NCBI RefSeq assembly: GCF_002843425.1
Contig: NZ_NKXO01000018.1
Coordinates: forward strand, 1 to 64,000
Length of the DNA: 64,000 nt
Origin: Raineya orbicola
Lineage (GTDB): Bacteria > Bacteroidota > Bacteroidia > Cytophagales > Thermonemataceae
Reading direction: 5' to 3'
Each line of letters starts with the position of its first letter. Position 1 is the stretch's first letter. Position numbers and translations under genes: made by a program. Below the pieces are notes generated by a model, which worked only from the letters and a program-made list of their open reading frames with translations, searched no databases and had not been told where the DNA came from. This document shows positions 42,918 to 52,781 of the stretch, one piece after another.

Positions 42918-44150
42918 ATGCTTATGCAACAGACTATTTCTGCTCAAAAAATCTGGCTTACCGTAATGGTAGCGGCTCTGGGATATTTTGTAGATATTTA
43001 TGATTTATTGCTTTTTAGCATTATTCGCATAGAAAGTTTGAAGGGTTTGGGCTATACCTCAGCCGAAGATATTGAAAACTATGGTCATTTGCTTATCAAT
43101 ACGCAAATGATAGGGCTTTTGCTTGGGGGGATTGTCTTTGGGATTTTGGGCGATAAAAAAGGACGTCTTTCGGTGCTTTTTGGCTCTATTATTACCTATT
43201 CGCTCGCCAATATTGCCAATGGTTTTGTAACAAGTATTGAGCAGTATGTTGTTTTACGCTTTATTGCGGGTATTGGGCTAGCGGGGGAATTGGGAGCAGG
43301 TATTACGCTGGTCAATGAAATAATGAGTAAAGAAAAACGAGGTTACGGAGTTACGGTAGTAGCTTCGGTAGGGCTTTTGGGGGCGGTAGTAGCTTCATTG
43401 ATAAGTAACAAGTTTGGCTGGCGACCTGCTTTCTGGATAGGCGGAGGTATGGGAATTGCCCTGCTACTTTTGAGAGTTGGTGTAGCTGAATCAGGTCTGT
43501 TTTCACAATCCAAAGTAGAAGGTGTGCAAAGAGGCAATTTTGCTATGATTTTCAACAATTCTAAAAGGTTGAAAATTTATCTCTATTCTATTATTTGCAC
43601 CATTCCTGTGTGGTATGTGATAGGACTTTTAGTTTCTTTTTGTAAAGAATTTGGCGAGGCTTTGCAAATGTCTGAAATTCCTTTACCTCGTTGGGCGATA
43701 CTTTTTGCTTATTCAGGCTTGAGCGTAGGAGATATGGCAAGCGGACTGATAAGTCAATGGACACGCTCTCGGAAAAAAGTACAATACTTGTTCCTAACGC
43801 TTGGGGCTATTTTTAGTGCCATTTATCTGTTGAGCGGCGGTATTTCATTGGAGATGTTTTATGCTTTGTGCTTTGTATTGGGAGTAGCTTCGGGGTATTG
43901 GGTGATTTCCATTACTTCGGTTTCGGAGCATTTTGGTACAAATTTGAGAGCCACCGTAACTACTACGGTGCCAAATTTTGTAAGAGGCTCTTTTGTACTC
44001 GTTGATGTGAGTTACAACCTGCTTAAAAGCTCTTTGGGAAGGTTGGAAAGTGCGGCTGTGGTAGGAGCAGTGGTATTTGTACTGGCGATTTGGTCAGTAA
44101 GGCAGTTAGAAGAAACTTTTGGCAAAGACCTTAACTTTCAGGAGTATTGA
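42918..44150 (+). CDS. MFS transporter
   Basis: 410 residues with about twelve transmembrane helices. The conserved loop 2-3 motif is GILGDKKGRLSVLFGS (G-x-x-x-D-x-x-G-R), and RFIAGIGLAGELGAGITLVNEIMSKEKRG resembles the metabolite:H+ symporter / sugar-porter groups (A-E-x-R-G-like turn). The first helix has GYFVDIYDLLLFSI, where the Asp residues are typical of organic-acid symporters. Substrate unknown. Second gene after the tRNA-like RNA terminator; monocistronic. Confidence 0.9.
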   Translation: MLMQQTISAQKIWLTVMVAALGYFVDIYDLLLFSIIRIESLKGLGYTSAEDIENYGHLLINTQMIGLLLGGIVFGILGDKKGRLSVLFGSIITYSLANIANGFVTSIEQYVVLRFIAGIGLAGELGAGITLVNEIMSKEKRGYGVTVVASVGLLGAVVASLISNKFGWRPAFWIGGGMGIALLLLRVGVAESGLFSQSKVEGVQRGNFAMIFNNSKRLKIYLYSIICTIPVWYVIGLLVSFCKEFGEALQMSEIPLPRWAILFAYSGLSVGDMASGLISQWTRSRKKVQYLFLTLGAIFSAIYLLSGGISLEMFYALCFVLGVASGYWVISITSVSEHFGTNLRATVTTTVPNFVRGSFVLVDVSYNLLKSSLGRLESAAVVGAVVFVLAIWSVRQLEETFGKDLNFQEY

Positions 44151-44223
44151 GTAAAAAATGTTCAATTTGCCTTGATAGGTAATGAGCTAAAAAGTTTCCA
44201 CAAAAAAAAGTAAATCTTACAAG

Positions 44224-45945
44224 ATGAAAAACGTTTTTTTCCCTTACGGACTGAGTAATTTTCCGCAGGTAGTCAGCGAGTATGTGTATGTGGATAAGAC
44301 TTCCTACATAGAGCTACTGGAAACAAGGCGTGAGCGTTTTTTAGTGTATTTGCGTCCTCGTCGTTTTGGGAAAAGTTTGTTTGTATCGCTTTTGGAGCAT
44401 TATTATGATATAAACCGCAAAGCAGATTTTCAGAGGTTGTTTGCTAATTATTACATTGGTAAAAATCCAACTGCAAGGGCAAATAGCTATCGGATATTGT
44501 ATTTCAATTTTAGTGCTATCAATACGGATACGTGTGAAAGCAGTCAAGATGGTTTTAATAGCCGAGTAGCCAATCAGGTGAGTGGTTTTATTATGAAGTA
44601 CAAAATCTTTGAGCAAAAAATAGTTGATTTCATTCTACAAGACAATGATGCAGAAAAGATTTTAGACCGCTTATTTGATAAATACGTAGTTCAGAAAGAA
44701 AAAGTGCCTATCTACATACTCATAGACGAATACGACCACTTTACGAATGAAATACTTGCCCGCAGTATTCAGGAGTTTAAGGAAACGGTATCTTTGAATG
44801 GTTATGTACGAAAGTTTTACGAAGCTATCAAAAACGCCACTCAGCAGGGTGTTGTAGATAGGTTCTTTATTACGGGGGTTTCGCCTATTACAATGGACAG
44901 CCTGACGAGTGGTTTTAATATTGTTAAGCACCTAACCCATCATAAAAATTTTGAGGCAATGATGGGCTTTTCGGAAGCAGAAGTACGAGAACTATTGAAT
45001 TTGGTGCTAACCGATAAAAGCCGCGAGGAGCAAATAATGCAAGATTTACGAGATTACTACAATGGTTATCGTTTTTACCCATTGAGCGAGCAGAATATTT
45101 ACAATTCAGATATGGTGCTGTATTTTCTTGACCATTTCAAGCACGAGCAAACTTATCCAGGTCAGATGTTAGACCCGAACATCGCTCCTGATTATGGTAA
45201 GCTCAAAGAGATGTTCAAAGTAGCGAATTTGCAAGAAAACTTACAGGTTTTGGAGGAGGTTTTAGAAAAAGGCAGTGTAGAAAGCGAGCTGATATATCAG
45301 TTTCATTTTGAAAAAGATTTTGGCAAGAAAGAATTCGTAAATTTTCTGTTTTACTTGGGGAATTTAACTATCAAAGAAAGTGATTTGACGGGGGCGGTTA
45401 TTTTCAAGATACCTAACAAAGTGATAGAAGTGCTATATTGGCAATATTATGCGGAAGTATTGCAGACTTGGGCAAATTTACCTCGTGAGGAAGATTGGGT
45501 ATTTCCTGCGGTACGAGAAATGGCACTTACGGGCAAATATGAGAAGTTTTTTGCATTGATAGAAAAGCTGTTGCAAAATCTTTCAAACCGAGATTATATT
45601 CGTTTTGACGAAAAGCACGTAAAAATGGCAATGATAGCGTATTTTAGTCAGTCTAATATTTTTTGGGTACAGAGTGAGCGAGAAGTAGCAGGAGGGGGCT
45701 ATGTGGATATAGAGTTATTTATTCGTCCTAATAATCCTTTTACGCATCATCAGTTTGCGATTGAGTTAAAATATCTGAAAAAAGAGCAAGAGGCTTTGCT
45801 TGCAGAGACAATGCAAGAGGCGAAAGAGCAAATTTTGAGTTATTACCGAAACGATACACTTTTACAAAGCAAAAAAATGCTCAACTTGCTGGCAGTGGTA
45901 GTGGTGAAGGATAAAATTTGGGTAGAAAAAGTGCACTTATCTTGA
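44224..45945 (+). CDS. AAA-ATPase-like protein with PD-(D/E)XK nuclease-like domain (DUF1703 type)
   Basis: 573 residues. AAA-ATPase_like N-terminal region: FPYGLSNFPQVVSEYVYVDKTSYIELLE and the P-loop variant LRPRRFGKSLFVSLLEHYYD, with IYILIDEYDHFTN as Walker B. The C-terminal PDDEXK_9 domain has Asp in GGGYVDIELFI and the E-x-K of AIELKYLKK. This family is abundant and often multicopy in Bacteroidota, and its function is not established; suggestions are nuclease, defence or mobile-element related. Both catalytic halves look intact. It stands alone between the MFS gene and the act operon. Confidence 0.93.
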   Translation: MKNVFFPYGLSNFPQVVSEYVYVDKTSYIELLETRRERFLVYLRPRRFGKSLFVSLLEHYYDINRKADFQRLFANYYIGKNPTARANSYRILYFNFSAINTDTCESSQDGFNSRVANQVSGFIMKYKIFEQKIVDFILQDNDAEKILDRLFDKYVVQKEKVPIYILIDEYDHFTNEILARSIQEFKETVSLNGYVRKFYEAIKNATQQGVVDRFFITGVSPITMDSLTSGFNIVKHLTHHKNFEAMMGFSEAEVRELLNLVLTDKSREEQIMQDLRDYYNGYRFYPLSEQNIYNSDMVLYFLDHFKHEQTYPGQMLDPNIAPDYGKLKEMFKVANLQENLQVLEEVLEKGSVESELIYQFHFEKDFGKKEFVNFLFYLGNLTIKESDLTGAVIFKIPNKVIEVLYWQYYAEVLQTWANLPREEDWVFPAVREMALTGKYEKFFALIEKLLQNLSNRDYIRFDEKHVKMAMIAYFSQSNIFWVQSEREVAGGGYVDIELFIRPNNPFTHHQFAIELKYLKKEQEALLAETMQEAKEQILSYYRNDTLLQSKKMLNLLAVVVVKDKIWVEKVHLS

Positions 45946-45993
45946 AACAAACTTCTCTAACAGAAAGTAACATACAGGGCTATAAAAAAGTTT

Positions 45994-46023
45994 TTTGTTT
46001 AGAAAAATTCTAAATTATCTTTG
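45994..46023 (+). promoter_or_regulatory. Promoter of the act operon
   Basis: TTTG (45994-45997), 18 bp, TATCTTTG (46016-46023). Transcription would start near 46030. Confidence 0.65.
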
Positions 46024-46201
46024 TATTTTTTAGCTAAATCTTGTAAATCAGAGTTTTATGAAAAGGCTAAAAAAAACTGCTTCAAAAATTTTGAATTTGT
46101 TGCGAATTGTGTTTGTAAGTAAAAAAACGCCTATTATTTTTGTACTGCTAAAAGAACCGATTTTTTCAATAGAAAAAATGTACGCTAATAATTTTACTTC
46201 T

Positions 46202-47452
46202 ATGCACAACAAAACTTTTACTCGGTATATCTTGGCGATAGCAACTTGTTGGGTATTGCTTTGTTCTAATACCCTGACGGCTCAAAACGCGGGGAAAGCC
46301 GATGCCGCCAAGGGTAAAGATTTATATGCACAGAATTGTGCCACTTGCCACAAAATTCATAGCAACGCCACTGGACCTGCTCTGAAAGATGTAAGCCAAC
46401 GCCGTACCGAAGCGTGGCTTATCAAGTGGATACGCAATTCGCAGTCCGTAATAAAAAGTGGAGACCCCATTGCAGTTAAGCTCTACAACGAGTGGAATCA
46501 AACTGCAATGAATTCATTTCCCGATTTTACCGACCAAGATATTAAAAATATTTTGGCTTATATTGATGAAGAAAGTAAAAAAGAACCCGTAAAAGCCACT
46601 GCAACTGCTCAAACAGGCGGAGGAGCAACAACTGCTGCGGCTACTGATGGGGGATACACCAATATTATATTAGGTGCTTTGGCGGCGATTTTGCTTGTGA
46701 TTTTAGCCGTGCTTTTGGTGCTTACTTCATTACTTACTAAACTGCTCAAGCAAAGAGATGATTTAGATGAAGCAGATAAAGAGATTGTGGAGTCAAAATT
46801 TGATTTGGCTAAAATATTAGGTAGTAAAGCCTTTATTGGTACCGTAGCGGGTATTGTTTTCCTTGTGATTGCCAAAGCAGGTATTGATAAAGTAATGGAT
46901 ATAGGTATGCAGATTGGCTATGCTCCTACACAGCCTATTCCTTTTTCTCATAAATTACACGTGGGTAAGTACGAAATTGCTTGTCAGTATTGTCATACTA
47001 CCGTAATGAAGGCAAAATCGGCAGGTATTCCTTCTGCAAATATTTGTATGAATTGCCATAATGCTATCAAGACAGGTTCGCCCAATATGCAAAAAATTTA
47101 TAGCTACATTGAAAATAATCAGCCTATTCCTTGGGTGAGAGTACATAATTTGCCTGACTTGGCATATTTCAACCACTCACAGCATACTGTTGCAGGGCAA
47201 ATCGCCTGTGAGCAGTGCCACGGCGAAATCAAAGAAATGGAAGTCGTACAGCAACGCTCACCGCTCACTATGGGTTGGTGTATAGATTGCCATCGCCAAA
47301 CACTTGTAAGCTACACAACCAAAGATGCTGATGGCAAAGATGTCTTGAATCCTTATTACGAAAAACTTCTCGCTTTCCACAAATCCAAAGGAAAAACCAA
47401 GTTCAAAGTGGAAGATATGGGTGGTTTGGAATGCTCAAAATGTCATTACTAA
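46202..47452 (+). CDS. actA: Alternative Complex III subunit ActA (multihaem cytochrome c)
   Basis: Periplasmic electron-exit subunit of Alternative Complex III, which oxidises menaquinol. I use Met at 46202 (416 residues), which begins a signal peptide (FTRYILAIATCWVLLCSNTLTAQ); the frame is open with other ATGs back to 46058. Six CxxCH motifs: CATCH (46-50), then CQYCH, CMNCH, CEQCH, CIDCH and CSKCH. The first belongs to a separate monohaem cytochrome c domain fused in front of the normal pentahaem ActA, joined by a Thr/Ala/Gly-rich linker and a transmembrane helix (IILGALAAILLVILAVLLVLTSLL). First gene of the operon. Confidence 0.93.
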   Translation: MHNKTFTRYILAIATCWVLLCSNTLTAQNAGKADAAKGKDLYAQNCATCHKIHSNATGPALKDVSQRRTEAWLIKWIRNSQSVIKSGDPIAVKLYNEWNQTAMNSFPDFTDQDIKNILAYIDEESKKEPVKATATAQTGGGATTAAATDGGYTNIILGALAAILLVILAVLLVLTSLLTKLLKQRDDLDEADKEIVESKFDLAKILGSKAFIGTVAGIVFLVIAKAGIDKVMDIGMQIGYAPTQPIPFSHKLHVGKYEIACQYCHTTVMKAKSAGIPSANICMNCHNAIKTGSPNMQKIYSYIENNQPIPWVRVHNLPDLAYFNHSQHTVAGQIACEQCHGEIKEMEVVQQRSPLTMGWCIDCHRQTLVSYTTKDADGKDVLNPYYEKLLAFHKSKGKTKFKVEDMGGLECSKCHY

Positions 47453-47515
47453 TAAATTTTACATAAAACTTACTTCAATCCTCATTACGAGGCTCACTTA
47501 AAGCAAGTTCAACGT

Positions 47516-50500
47516 ATGGAAAACAAAAAGATATATTGGAAAGGTTTTGAAGAATTAACCAATGACCTTGAATTCGTGAAAAAGGCAGATAAGGAGTTTC
47601 CTGAATTTCTACCTATTGCCGAAAAAGATGATAATGGCAATACTTCACGACGCGATTTTTTGAAACTAATGGGTTTTAGCGTTGCGGCAGTATCGCTGGC
47701 AGCTTGTGAAGCTCCTGTAAAAAATGCTATTCCTTATTTGAACAAGCCCGAAGAGATTGACCCTTCTATTCCAAATTATTATGCCAGCACTTATTTTGCT
47801 GATGGTGAATATTGTAGCATTTTAGTAAAAACCCGCGAAGGCAGACCTATCAAAATTGAAGGTAATACGCTTTCCAAAGTTACCAAAGGAGCTACTTCGG
47901 CACGCGTGCAGGCATCTGTACTTAATCTGTATGACCTTGCCCGCCTCAATTCTTTTATGAAGGGCAATCAGAAAATAAAAATTAAAGATGCCGACCAAGA
48001 AATTATCAATGCTTTACAAAGTACATCAGGTACTATTTACATTGTAACTCACACTATTATCAGCCCTTCTACAAAGGCTGTATTGGCTGAATTTACCAAG
48101 AAATACCCTTCTACCAAAGTAGTTACTTATGATGCCATTTCGGCGTATGGTATTTTGAAAGCCAATGAAAAATCTTTTGGTGTGTATGCTTTGCCGACTT
48201 ATGATTTTAGCAAAGCTGATGTGATTGTAGGCATCAATGCCGATTTCTTGGGTACTTGGCTCAATGCTCTGGAATACAGCGGACAATATGCCCAAACTCG
48301 CCGTTTGAACAAAGAAAAAATCTCTATTTCTCGCCACTATCAGTTTGAAAGTGGAATGTCGCTTACAGGTGCAAATGCCGACTACCGCACTGCTATTCGC
48401 CCTTCGCAAGAGGCTTTGGTGGTAGCACATCTCTATAATGAAATTGTTGGTGGTTTGAGTGTGCCTGCTATTAGTGATAATGCGGTAGTAGAGAAAATCA
48501 AGAAAGCCGCCGCTGACCTCAAAAATGCCAAAGGTAAAGCTCTCGTAGTTTGTGGTTCTAATGATGTAAATGTACAGATTTTAGTGAATGCCATAAACAA
48601 CGAGTTATCAAGTTACAGCTCTACCATAGATTTAGCTCACCCCAACTACACCAAACAAGGCAATGACGAGGAAATGGCTAAATTCGTTGATGACCTCAAA
48701 GGTGGTAGTGTAGGTGCAGTAATTTTCTATGGCACAAACCCTGTATATGACTACCCTCGTGGCAAAGAAATTGCAGATGCCCTGAAAAATGTGTCTTTAA
48801 GTATTTCTCTTGCCGACCGTGCCGATGAAACCGCCAAACTTTGTAAATATATTTGCCCTGATGCCAACTTTTTAGAGTCTTGGGGCGATGCAATGCCTTG
48901 TGCAGGACATTATAGCTTACAACAGCCTGCTATTACGTTTATTTACCCCGAAGGCACACGACAAGCACAAGATAGTTTCCTTACTTGGGCAGGTTCAAAA
49001 GCCACTTACTACAATTTCTTACGTGGTTACTGGAAGAACAACTTACTCAAAGGCACTGACTTTGAAAATGCTTGGATAAAAGCACTGCACGACGGCGTAT
49101 TTGAAACTACTTCGGTAGCTATCACTGATGATACCAAGAAAGAAGAGAAGCCTACAACTACTGCGGTTGCCTTCAAAGCCGATGTCAATGCGGCAGTTTC
49201 TGCGATTGCTTTCAAAGAAGGTAAGGGTAAAGAATTGCACTTATACACAAAAATCGGCTTGGGTAGTGGCAAATTTGCTAATAACCCTTGGTTGCAAGAA
49301 CTACCCGACCCTGTTACTAAGGCTACTTGGGATAATTACGCCGCTATTTCCAAAACCTATGCCAAAGAGTTGGGTGTAGAAACAGGGGATATTGTAAAAG
49401 TTACTGCCAAAGGTATTTCTTTTGAACTTCCTGTACTCGTTCAACCCGGACAGCAAAAAGATACGATTTCAATTGCTCTGGGTTACGGACATACCGATGT
49501 AGGTAAATGCGGCAATGGTGTAGGGCAAAATGCTTATCCTGCTGTTGCTTTGAAAGGTGAAAGTTTAGTGTATGCCTCTGATGAAGTTGCTTTGAGCAAA
49601 ACTGATAAAAAAGTGCAAATGGCTCTTACGCAAACCCATCAAACCCTTATGGGTAGAGGACACGTGAGAGAGGCTAAACTTGCAGAATATAGCAAAAACC
49701 CTAAAATTATTCGTGAAAAATACGATGTGTATATCCAGACTTCGGAAGGTCCTAAAAAACCTACCGAACTGACAATGTGGAAAGGACACGAAGAAGCCTA
49801 CAACAAAAATCACTGGTGGGGACTTGCCATTGACCTGAACGCCTGCACGGGTTGTAGTGCCTGTCTGATTGCCTGTCAGTCTGAAAATAATGTCCCTGTG
49901 GTGGGTAGAAAAGAAGTGGTGTATGCTCGTGAAATGCACTGGATACGTATAGACCGCTACTATAGCACCGATGCTGATTTGAATGATAAGAGCATCGGGG
50001 GCTATAAGAAAATGGAAGAACCTTCGGATAATCCTGAAGTATTATTCTTGCCTGTGATGTGTCAGCATTGTAACAATGCTCCTTGCGAAACGGTTTGTCC
50101 TGTGGTAGCTACTACGCACAGCTCCGAAGGTTTGAACCAAATGACTTATAACCGTTGTGTAGGTACGCGTTATTGTGCCAACAACTGTCCTTTCAAGGTT
50201 CGCCGCTTCAACTGGTTCAATTATACCAACGACGAAAAATTCACCACCGTGAATTTTATGGCTCAATCTGATTTGGGTAGAATGGTACTCAACCCCGATG
50301 TAACTGTGCGTTCTCGCGGGGTTATGGAAAAATGTTCGCTTTGCGTACAACGCATTCAGGCGGGTAAGTTGGAGGCGAAAAAAGAGAAACGTAAAGTAAA
50401 AGATGGTGATATAAAAGTGGCTTGTCAGCAGGCTTGCCCCACAGGAGCAATTGTTTTTGGAGATATGAACGACCCTGAAAGTGAAATCGTGAAACTTGTG

Positions 50501-50641
50501 GGTATCACTAAAAACGAAAAGAAAGACATAGTGGCTAACGACCCTCGTGCTTACCATTTGCTTGAAGAAATCAATGTGAAAGCCAATGTTACCTATTTAG
50601 CCAAAATTAGAAATCAAGACGAAAACAACAAAAAAGCCTAA
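47516..50641 (+). CDS. actB: Alternative Complex III subunit ActB (molybdopterin-like and Fe-S domains)
   Basis: 1041 residues. A twin-arginine-like signal (SRRDFLKLMGFSVAAVSLAAC) starts about residue 43. The N-terminal two thirds have the fold of complex iron-sulfur molybdoenzymes, but the protein does not bind molybdenum in known complexes. The C-terminal Fe-S domain (about 760-1000) carries four cluster motifs: CTGCSACLIACQSENN, CQHCNNAPCETVCP, CVGTRYCANNCPFK and CSLCVQRIQ...CQQACP. It relays electrons from the quinol side to ActA and ActE. It sits 63 bp after actA. Confidence 0.96.
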   Translation: MENKKIYWKGFEELTNDLEFVKKADKEFPEFLPIAEKDDNGNTSRRDFLKLMGFSVAAVSLAACEAPVKNAIPYLNKPEEIDPSIPNYYASTYFADGEYCSILVKTREGRPIKIEGNTLSKVTKGATSARVQASVLNLYDLARLNSFMKGNQKIKIKDADQEIINALQSTSGTIYIVTHTIISPSTKAVLAEFTKKYPSTKVVTYDAISAYGILKANEKSFGVYALPTYDFSKADVIVGINADFLGTWLNALEYSGQYAQTRRLNKEKISISRHYQFESGMSLTGANADYRTAIRPSQEALVVAHLYNEIVGGLSVPAISDNAVVEKIKKAAADLKNAKGKALVVCGSNDVNVQILVNAINNELSSYSSTIDLAHPNYTKQGNDEEMAKFVDDLKGGSVGAVIFYGTNPVYDYPRGKEIADALKNVSLSISLADRADETAKLCKYICPDANFLESWGDAMPCAGHYSLQQPAITFIYPEGTRQAQDSFLTWAGSKATYYNFLRGYWKNNLLKGTDFENAWIKALHDGVFETTSVAITDDTKKEEKPTTTAVAFKADVNAAVSAIAFKEGKGKELHLYTKIGLGSGKFANNPWLQELPDPVTKATWDNYAAISKTYAKELGVETGDIVKVTAKGISFELPVLVQPGQQKDTISIALGYGHTDVGKCGNGVGQNAYPAVALKGESLVYASDEVALSKTDKKVQMALTQTHQTLMGRGHVREAKLAEYSKNPKIIREKYDVYIQTSEGPKKPTELTMWKGHEEAYNKNHWWGLAIDLNACTGCSACLIACQSENNVPVVGRKEVVYAREMHWIRIDRYYSTDADLNDKSIGGYKKMEEPSDNPEVLFLPVMCQHCNNAPCETVCPVVATTHSSEGLNQMTYNRCVGTRYCANNCPFKVRRFNWFNYTNDEKFTTVNFMAQSDLGRMVLNPDVTVRSRGVMEKCSLCVQRIQAGKLEAKKEKRKVKDGDIKVACQQACPTGAIVFGDMNDPESEIVKLVGITKNEKKDIVANDPRAYHLLEEINVKANVTYLAKIRNQDENNKKA

Positions 50642-50675
50642 TTTTTTCATAAGTATTCAAAAACAAACAGGATAT

Positions 50676-52187
50676 ATGCAAGTAACATCAGCCATAAGAG
50701 AACCTCTCGTAACAGGTGGTAAAACGATGCACGACATCACCAACGACATCTGTAAGAGGGTAGAAGAAGCCCCCAGCAAAAGCTGGTTAATGGCTTTTGG
50801 AGCATCAGTGGTGCTTTTTGTGGTAGGCGGTTTGTCACTAGCTCAAACGTGGTGGTATGGAATAGGCGTGTGGGGGCTAAATAAAACCGTAGGTTGGGCT
50901 TGGGACATCACCAACTTCGTATGGTGGGTAGGTATTGGTCACGCAGGTACGCTTATTTCTGCAATTCTCTTGCTTTTCCGTCAGAAATGGAGAACTTCTA
51001 TCAACCGTGCCGCCGAAGCGATGACTATCTTTGCTGTAATTTGTGCGGGTTCGTTTATCCTGATGCATATGGGGCGTACTTGGCTGGCTCATTGGGCTTT
51101 GCCACTACCTAATACTTACGGCTCGCTTTGGGTAAATTTCCATTCGCCACTGGTTTGGGACGTGTTTGCGATTTCTACCTATCTTACCGTTTCCACGGTG
51201 TTTTGGTATGTAGGGCTTATTCCTGATTTAGGTACTATTCGCGACCGCTTTGTGCGTACTTTGGAAGAAAACCCTTTGCTCCCTACCGATACTCCCGCAG
51301 AACGCAAAGCTAAACTCAAAAAACGTCGTCCTATTGCCGCATTTATTTACAGAATACTTTCTTTTGGTTGGGAAGGCGGTTCTAAAACTTGGGCAAGATA
51401 CGAGTACGTGGCTCTTATTTTAGCAGGTCTTTCTACACCTTTGGTACTTTCTGTGCATACCATAGTAAGTTTTGACTTCGCAACTTCCGTAATTCCCGGT
51501 TGGCACACTACTATTTTCCCGCCTTATTTCGTTGCAGGGGCGATTTTCTCTGGGTTTGCAATGGTGCTTACGCTAATGCTCGTAACACGTGTAGTGTATA
51601 AATTGGAGGATTATATCACAATGGAACACATTGAGCTAATGAATAAAATTGTGATGCTTACGGGTTCTATTGTGGGTGTGGCGTATATCACAGAGTTTTT
51701 TATTGCTTGGTATTCGGGGGTAGAAGCAGAAAGTTATGCTTTTATCAACCGTGCTTTTGGTCCTTATTGGTGGGCTTATTGGGCAATGATGAGTTGCAAC
51801 GTTATTTCGCCACAGCTTTTCTGGTTCAAATCTATTCGTACCAATTTGGTTTGGACTTTTGTGCTTTCTATTGTGGTAAATGTGGGTATGTGGTTTGAGC
51901 GTTTCGTAATTATCGTTACCTCTTTGCACAGAGATTATCTGCCCTCCAGCTGGACATATTTTGTTCCTACTATTTACGATGTAGGTGATTATGTATTCAG
52001 CTTTGCTTTGTTCTTTGTTTGCTTTTTCTTGTTTGCAAAATACTTGCCTGTAATCAATATGGCAGAAGTAAAAACCGTGTTGAACTCTACCAGTGAAGAG
52101 GCAAGAGCGAAAGCCTTTGCAAAACTCAAAGCAGGAGCAGAGGCTTTGAAAGCAAGTCCTGCTTACGATAAAGGAAACCAAGTATAA
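50676..52187 (+). CDS. actC: Alternative Complex III subunit ActC (NrfD/PsrC-type quinol-oxidising subunit)
   Basis: 503 residues with about ten transmembrane helices. Characteristic stretches are WDITNFVWWVGIGHAGTLISAILLLFRQKWRTSINRAAEAMTIFAV, MHMGRTWLAHWALPLPN, STPLVLSVHTIVSFDFATSVIPGWHTTIFPPYFVAGAIFSG, and FERFVIIVTSLHRDYLPSSW. It is thought to hold the menaquinol site and a proton channel. 35 bp after actB. Confidence 0.96.
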   Translation: MQVTSAIREPLVTGGKTMHDITNDICKRVEEAPSKSWLMAFGASVVLFVVGGLSLAQTWWYGIGVWGLNKTVGWAWDITNFVWWVGIGHAGTLISAILLLFRQKWRTSINRAAEAMTIFAVICAGSFILMHMGRTWLAHWALPLPNTYGSLWVNFHSPLVWDVFAISTYLTVSTVFWYVGLIPDLGTIRDRFVRTLEENPLLPTDTPAERKAKLKKRRPIAAFIYRILSFGWEGGSKTWARYEYVALILAGLSTPLVLSVHTIVSFDFATSVIPGWHTTIFPPYFVAGAIFSGFAMVLTLMLVTRVVYKLEDYITMEHIELMNKIVMLTGSIVGVAYITEFFIAWYSGVEAESYAFINRAFGPYWWAYWAMMSCNVISPQLFWFKSIRTNLVWTFVLSIVVNVGMWFERFVIIVTSLHRDYLPSSWTYFVPTIYDVGDYVFSFALFFVCFFLFAKYLPVINMAEVKTVLNSTSEEARAKAFAKLKAGAEALKASPAYDKGNQV

Positions 52188-52214
52188 TTCTAAAACTTAC
52201 AAAAACCAAGTACA

Positions 52215-52760
52215 ATGGCAGCAAGTAAAGAACCTAAAAAATATTTGGTAGGCATCTACGACCACGAAGATAAAGTAGTAGAAGCCGTTAAAAAAGTACA
52301 AAAAGATGGTGTAAAAGTTGAGGAAGTATATTCGCCTCACCCCATTCACCACATAGATACATACATTGGGCATCCACGTACGCGTATACCTATTGCGGCT
52401 TTTATGTTTGGTGCTACGGGTACGATACTAGCTATCACGATGATAGTCTTTATGATGAAAATAGATTGGCCTATGATAATTGGTGGGAAAAACCCACTCT
52501 ATCCGCCTACTATGGTGCCTGTAACTTTTGAGGCAACCGTACTGATTTGTGCTTTGGGTATGGTAGCTACTTTCCTGATTACCAACAATATGGGTCCCGG
52601 TAAAGTGGAATTTATGTTTGATAGACGCACCACAGATGATAAATATGCTTTGGTAGTTGATTTGGAAAAGAACACCAAGTCTGCCGAAGAAATTAGCCAA
52701 ATTCTTATCAAATATGGTGCAGAAACTACACCTCCCCCACGTATTGTTGAAAAGTCTTAA
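52215..52760 (+). CDS. actD: Alternative Complex III subunit ActD (DUF3341)
   Basis: 181 residues with two transmembrane helices (IPIAAFMFGATGTILAITMIVFMM and VTFEATVLICALGMVATFLI). The N-terminal domain starts KKYLVGIYDHEDKVVEAVKKVQKDGVKVEEVYSPHPIHHID, the family signature. A structural subunit. 27 bp after actC. Confidence 0.95.
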   Translation: MAASKEPKKYLVGIYDHEDKVVEAVKKVQKDGVKVEEVYSPHPIHHIDTYIGHPRTRIPIAAFMFGATGTILAITMIVFMMKIDWPMIIGGKNPLYPPTMVPVTFEATVLICALGMVATFLITNNMGPGKVEFMFDRRTTDDKYALVVDLEKNTKSAEEISQILIKYGAETTPPPRIVEKS

Positions 52761-52781
52761 CACCTTAAACGAAAACGCACA

